Positions 31,495 through 34,609 of a DNA stretch of 34,609 bases are shown piece after piece. Source of the DNA: Candidatus Cloacimonadota bacterium (lineage in GTDB: Bacteria; Cloacimonadota; Cloacimonadia; Cloacimonadales; TCS61); contig JAUVLU010000028.1 of the NCBI GenBank assembly GCA_030600585.1, positions 1-34,609 on the forward strand, given 5' to 3'. The stretch's first letter is position 1. Each line of letters begins with the position of its first letter. The position numbers were made by a program, and so were the translations under genes. Below the pieces are notes generated by a model that worked only from the letters and a program-made list of their open reading frames with translations, ran no database searches and was not told the DNA's origin.

Positions 31495-31530
31495 TGTATT
31501 CTTTTGTATTCGTATAGAATACAAAGGGGG
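31495..31530 (+). promoter_or_regulatory. Palindromic operator and RBS of toxin-antitoxin operon
   Basis: Arms TTTGTATTC (31503-31511) and GAATACAAA (31517-31525) form a 9-bp palindrome with a 5-base centre. A further half-site, TGTATTC, is at 31495-31501, 10 bases (one helix turn) before the same word at 31505. TTGACA (31477-31482) upstream is a candidate -35. The right arm runs into the AAGGGGG ribosome site of the antitoxin, so a bound repressor would block both transcription and, if on RNA, initiation. The typical source would be the antitoxin itself. Confidence 0.6.
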
Positions 31531-31535
31531 TTAAT

Positions 31536-31766
31536 ATGAATGTGCTGACATTACGTTTACCGGAAGAAATAGAAAAAAAATTGAAACTTAAAGCACAAAT
31601 TGAACATCGTTCTGTATCTGAACAAATAAAGAAGTATTTATCTGATGCTATTCTCATGGAAGAAAATCCTGATTTACCTCTTTCATTTATCAAACAGACG
31701 CTGGAAGCAAAAGCTGAAATCAAAGCAGGTTTGGGACAAGAATATCAATTTGGACATATATCGTGA
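31536..31766 (+). CDS. Ribbon-helix-helix antitoxin
   Basis: The 76-residue protein opens MNVLTLRLPEEIEKKLKLKAQIEHRSVSEQIKKYL, a ribbon-helix-helix DNA-binding domain of the ParD/RelB kind, followed by an acidic and hydrophobic tail (LPLSFIKQTLEAKAEI) that should wrap the toxin. AAGGGGG is 6 bases upstream. It overlaps the toxin gene as GTGA. It is expected to bind the palindrome at 31503-31525 and to repress its own operon. Confidence 0.85.
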   Translation: MNVLTLRLPEEIEKKLKLKAQIEHRSVSEQIKKYLSDAILMEENPDLPLSFIKQTLEAKAEIKAGLGQEYQFGHIS

Positions 31767-32041
31767 CAAAAATATTTACCTCAAATCTATTTCTTAGATT
31801 CAAAAAAAAATCTTCAAAAAAATTACAATTAGAAATTGATAAACAGGTAAAAATCATATGCAATAATCCTAAAATTGGAGAGCTAAAAAAGGGTGATTTG
31901 AAAAATATTAGAGTCCTTAAATTTACATTTGCAAAACAATTATTGTTGCTTTCTTATGAGACTAAAAACAAAACACTCTTTTTATATTCCATTGGAAGTC
32001 ATGAGAATTATTATAAAAAACTTAAAACATATTTGAGGTAA
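31763..32041 (+). CDS. RelE/ParE-superfamily toxin
   Basis: The 92-residue protein starts with GTG inside the antitoxin stop. Its fold pattern (IFTSNLFLRFKKKSSKKLQLEIDKQVKII, IGELKKGDLKNIRVLKF, QLLLLSYE, TLFLYSIGSHENYYKKLKTYL) is that of the RelE/ParE superfamily. The C-terminal SHENYYKKLK with the His and Lys fits mRNA-cleaving (RelE/HigB-like) members more than gyrase-poisoning ParE. The exact target is not proven. The next gene begins 6 bases after its stop, so the toxin-antitoxin pair appears inserted between ispF and the U32 gene. Confidence 0.82.
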   Translation: MTKIFTSNLFLRFKKKSSKKLQLEIDKQVKIICNNPKIGELKKGDLKNIRVLKFTFAKQLLLLSYETKNKTLFLYSIGSHENYYKKLKTYLR

Positions 32042-32047
32042 TTTTTC

Positions 32048-34048
32048 ATGAAACCTGAACTACTCCTGCCGGTTGGAAATACTGAAGCATTTTATGCTGC
32101 TGTAGAAGGCGGTGCTGATGCAGTATATTTAGGACTCAGACATTTCAATGCACGAAACAGAGCAAAAAATTTTATGCTTAATCAATTGCAATCCATCTTA
32201 ACCGAATCAAAGAAAAATGGGATTAAAGTATATTTAACACTTAATACATTAATAAAGAATTCAGAACTTCCAGTTTTACTCGATGTCCTTTATCAGGTTT
32301 CCCAAACTTCTCTTTCATCAATAATAATTCAAGATTGGGGTGTTTATTATCTCGTGCGTAAATTCTTCCCCGATATCATACTTCACGCCAGCACGCAGAT
32401 GGCTTTTCATAATTCAATTGGAACCGAGTTTGCTAAACGTAAAAACTTTGAACGTGTGATCATGGCAAGAGAACTAACACTGGAAGAATTGAAAATAATC
32501 AGCCGAAAAAGTAAGATCGAGTTAGAAATATTTACGCATGGAGCATTGTGTTATTCATTTTCCGGATTATGCCTTTTCAGTAGTTTTCTGGGTGGAATGA
32601 GTGCAAATAGAGGTCAATGCAGACAGCCCTGTAGAAGGAAATTTAACTCTGGCGGGAAAGAGGATTATTTTTTTAGTTTAAAGGATAATCAACAGATCGA
32701 TATCGTGCCAGAGCTAATGAAGCTGGGAATATCATCATTAAAGGTTGAAGGAAGAATGAAGTCTGCCGAATATGTTAATCGAGTTGCAAAGGCATATCGC
32801 ATGGTTATTGATGATCCCAACAAAATGGAGCAAGCTAAACTGCTTCTCACTTACGATATGGGAAGAGAAAAGACTTCATATTTCTTAGGTGGAAATGTAT
32901 CAAATGCCATTACTGAAAATCCATTCATCGGAATTCATATTGGAGAAGTAACTAAAACCAAAGGAACAGAGTTTTCTTTCATAACTTCCGAGAAACTCAA
33001 ACAAAACTACCGAATTCGTGTTCAACCAAAGAATGGAATGGATAGCAAAGCGATAAAGCTGAAAATTGAGTATGGTTTTACTGATGTAGAAAAAGGTGGA
33101 ATTGCTAATTTGAATTTTCCGCAGGAAAGCTTTCAGAAAGGAGATAAAGTATTTCTTATTGGAGCACCTAATAAAAAATTCCGCACAAAATTCCAGTTAG
33201 ATGGAAAAAAGCTAAAGCTTTCTCTGCCAACAAAGAAAAAACAAAATATCCTTAATAGAATTGGATCAGAGAAACGACTACACCGAGATGAATTATTTAT
33301 TCGGATCAATTCTTTGCGCTGGTTACGAAAATTGTATCTGGATAAATTCGATCTACTCATCTTGAATTTAACAAAAAGTGAATGGCGTCAATTTGATCTA
33401 AGATCATCTTTCATGAAAAAGAATATTCACAAATTCATTATTGAACTTCCAAAGTTCATACCTGAAGATGATGTAACCTACTATCGTGATCTCTGTTTGA
33501 ATTTTTCAAGGCAGGGAATTAAGAATTTCATGATCAGTCATATATCACAAAAATTATTATTACCAATTGGAATTAGGTCATCGGTTAATGAAAATGTTTA
33601 TACACTCAATGATGCTGCAATTCAATTTTTAAAAGAAGATAATGTAGCTTTATATATTTACCCATATGAATTTGATTATCAAAATCTTGTAATTGGTAAA
33701 GACAGAAATGGAATTGTCCCTTTGTATTTTTATCCTGAACTTTTTCACTCAAGAATGCCGGTTAATATTGGTAATCCTGATTCTGATGGTTATTCACATT
33801 TCAAAGATAGAGATCATTTTTTTAGGAAGATTGTTCGTGATGGTGTTACAATTGTTATTCCCGAATTACCTGTTTCCTTTTTCCAATATAAAGATGATGT
33901 TCACAAACAAGGTTTCCGTCGTTTTCTTATAGATCTTTCTTATGAGAAACCTTCACAGAACACATTTAATAGATTACAGAAAAAATATAAATATTCTGAA
34001 GCAGAGCAACCGGGATATGGATTTAATTTTAAGTTAGGACTGAGTTGA
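32048..34048 (+). CDS. U32 peptidase-family protein (RlhA/TrhP-like)
   Basis: The 666-residue protein starts ELLLPVGNTEAFYAAVEGGADAVYLGL, the U32 TIM-barrel opening, and has HGALCYSFSGLCLFSS followed by NRGQCRQPCRR. Cys168, Cys175, Cys191 and Cys195 may hold an Fe-S cluster, as in TrhP and RlhA, which hydroxylate tRNA or 23S rRNA. LKVEGRMKSAEYV follows, as is usual. The C-terminal half (about 300-666) is an extra region as in the longer YhbU-type members. Despite the name, protease activity is doubtful for this family. The start is 6 bases after the toxin stop, with GAGGTAA in front. A palindromic terminator follows. Confidence 0.88.
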   Translation: MKPELLLPVGNTEAFYAAVEGGADAVYLGLRHFNARNRAKNFMLNQLQSILTESKKNGIKVYLTLNTLIKNSELPVLLDVLYQVSQTSLSSIIIQDWGVYYLVRKFFPDIILHASTQMAFHNSIGTEFAKRKNFERVIMARELTLEELKIISRKSKIELEIFTHGALCYSFSGLCLFSSFLGGMSANRGQCRQPCRRKFNSGGKEDYFFSLKDNQQIDIVPELMKLGISSLKVEGRMKSAEYVNRVAKAYRMVIDDPNKMEQAKLLLTYDMGREKTSYFLGGNVSNAITENPFIGIHIGEVTKTKGTEFSFITSEKLKQNYRIRVQPKNGMDSKAIKLKIEYGFTDVEKGGIANLNFPQESFQKGDKVFLIGAPNKKFRTKFQLDGKKLKLSLPTKKKQNILNRIGSEKRLHRDELFIRINSLRWLRKLYLDKFDLLILNLTKSEWRQFDLRSSFMKKNIHKFIIELPKFIPEDDVTYYRDLCLNFSRQGIKNFMISHISQKLLLPIGIRSSVNENVYTLNDAAIQFLKEDNVALYIYPYEFDYQNLVIGKDRNGIVPLYFYPELFHSRMPVNIGNPDSDGYSHFKDRDHFFRKIVRDGVTIVIPELPVSFFQYKDDVHKQGFRRFLIDLSYEKPSQNTFNRLQKKYKYSEAEQPGYGFNFKLGLS

Positions 34049-34057
34049 GCAAAAAAA

Positions 34058-34083
34058 AAGCTCGATCAATTGATCGAGCTTTT
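34058..34083. terminator. Bidirectional terminator between convergent genes
   Basis: A 26-base perfect palindrome (AAAGCTCGATCAA and its mirror) with an A-run to the left and a T-run to the right serves both the U32 gene and the cold-shock gene transcribed from the other strand. Confidence 0.9.
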
Positions 34084-34099
34084 ACTGATTTTTTTTGAG

Positions 34100-34300
34100 T
34101 TAAACTCTCGTAACGTTTATGGCTCTTGGACCTTTATCGCTTTCTTCAACGTCAAAAGTTACTTTTTCGCCTTCGTTAAGTGTTTTGAATCCATCACCAC
34201 TAATGTTTGAATGATGACAGAAATAATCGTTACCATCTTCACATGATAAGAAACCAAAACCTTTCTTCTCGTTAAACCATTTTACTGTGCCGTTTTTCAT
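34100..34300 (-). CDS. Cold-shock domain protein (CspA family)
   Basis: The 66-residue single-domain protein has the RNP1 motif KGFGFLS and an RNP2 motif DYFCHHS (the usual form is DVFVHFS), so it should bind single-stranded RNA and DNA and melt structures. [13 protein letters not shown] is the family opening and GPRAINV the C-terminal block. The Cys-His variants in RNP2 are unusual but frequent enough in the family. GGAGAG stands 7-8 bases before the start (minus strand). It is the only clearly minus-strand gene apart from the partial frame that follows. Confidence 0.95.
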   Translation of the reverse strand: MKNGTVKWFNEKKGFGFLSCEDGNDYFCHHSNISGDGFKTLNEGEKVTFDVEESDKGPRAINVTRV

Positions 34301-34325
34301 TTTTCTCTCCTACTAATTTTGCGGG

Positions 34326-34388
34326 TTTTATCCCAAGTGAAATCATCTCAATACTTCATAATTAATTCCATAAAACTATGGGATAAAA
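34326..34388 (-). promoter_or_regulatory. Cold-shock gene leader with 10-bp inverted repeat
   Basis: TTTTATCCCA (34326-34335) and TGGGATAAAA (34379-34388) pair perfectly and enclose 43 bases in the region upstream of the cold-shock start on the minus strand. A CCATA/TATGG hairpin lies next to the upstream arm. TTGACA at 34446-34451 (minus) is a candidate -35; no good -10 is seen. Cold-shock genes often have long structured leaders, so this may be one. About 150 bases separate the start from the next frame. Confidence 0.5.
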
Positions 34389-34453
34389 TTTACACGTATA
34401 AAAATGCTTAATCACATGGAACCAAAAGATAAACACTAACTAATTTGTCAACA

Positions 34454-34609
34454 TCAATTTATAAAAAAATTGACCGGTAAACAGTAAAAGTATCCACCCG
34501 TTTTTATTTTTTCAATATCTTTAATATAATCATCAACTATGATAGGTTTAAAATTCCAATTATTTTGCCAAGTTTTTTTCTTTTCATTCTTGAAAATATC
34601 TTTAGGAGT
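34454..34609 (-). CDS. C-terminal fragment of a gene cut by the window edge
   Basis: A minus-strand frame is open from the last base of the window to a TGA at 34454-34456. It encodes 51 residues with a lawful protein look (KDIFKNEKKKTWQNNWNF, then PIIVDDYIKDIEKIKTGGYF and CLPVNFFIN). I do not recognise the family. The codon usage is A- and T-rich as in the neighbours. Since only the 3' end is present, no function can be given; that it is a real gene is likely but not certain. Confidence 0.5.
   Translation of the reverse strand, partial: TPKDIFKNEKKKTWQNNWNFKPIIVDDYIKDIEKIKTGGYFYCLPVNFFIN

Overview
The window reads as a chromosomal segment of an AT-rich, Gram-negative-like, strictly anaerobic bacterium. 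Three things point to anaerobic life: an ORP-type cluster of NifX-like proteins with paired ferredoxin-MinD ATPases, a radical SAM enzyme, and a fermentative histidine-degradation enzyme (FtcD). The MEP pathway genes (ispD, ispF), two lipid- or envelope-type exported proteins and the mix of families suggest a Candidatus Cloacimonadota-like lineage. That placement is an inference from gene content, not a proof. No rRNA, tRNA, CRISPR array, prophage or transposase gene was seen.

Layout. 1-6.6 kb: the end of a DUF1385 membrane protein, prfA, an amino-acid permease fused to a PTS EIIA domain, a CNNM/CorC-type membrane protein and bifunctional ftcD. 6.8-9.4 kb: a radical SAM protein, then an ATGA-coupled trio made of an unknown protein and two half-size permeases. 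9.5-13.4 kb: a THUMP-type RNA methyltransferase, a secreted Shewanella-like phosphatase, a lipoprotein and a small unknown protein. 13.6-19.3 kb: the most distinctive block, with a DUF134 regulator, two small glycine-rich DUF5320-like proteins, three NifX/NifB-like proteins, two MinD-type ATPases carrying two 4Fe-4S motifs each, and a metallo-beta-lactamase-fold protein. 19.3-22.1 kb: family-4 uracil-DNA glycosylase, an aminotransferase, a four-cysteine small protein and a DUF89 phosphatase. 22.2-27.2 kb: a VOC protein, a putative 10-TM metal exporter, a conserved unknown, an MFS transporter and an NADH-oxidase-like flavoprotein. 27.4-34.3 kb: ispD, a giant glmS (905 residues), ispF, a ParD/RelE-like toxin-antitoxin pair, a U32 peptidase-family protein and, on the minus strand, a cold-shock protein. 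Almost all genes are on the plus strand.

The other striking trait is the intergenic DNA. Nearly every gap of 100-300 bases in 6.6-28.2 kb is filled with imperfect palindromes of several families, some nested in one another. Two of them sit exactly at start codons and are bounded by direct repeats of ATGAAAG, as if insertion had duplicated the start of the gene. Others supply the last codons and the stop of a gene.

How the genes work together: the 13.6-19.3 kb block probably builds or carries a metal-sulfur cluster under control of the DUF134 protein, by analogy with the anaerobe-specific orange protein complex of Desulfovibrio. ispD and ispF serve isoprenoid synthesis. The rest are mostly single housekeeping, transport and repair functions.
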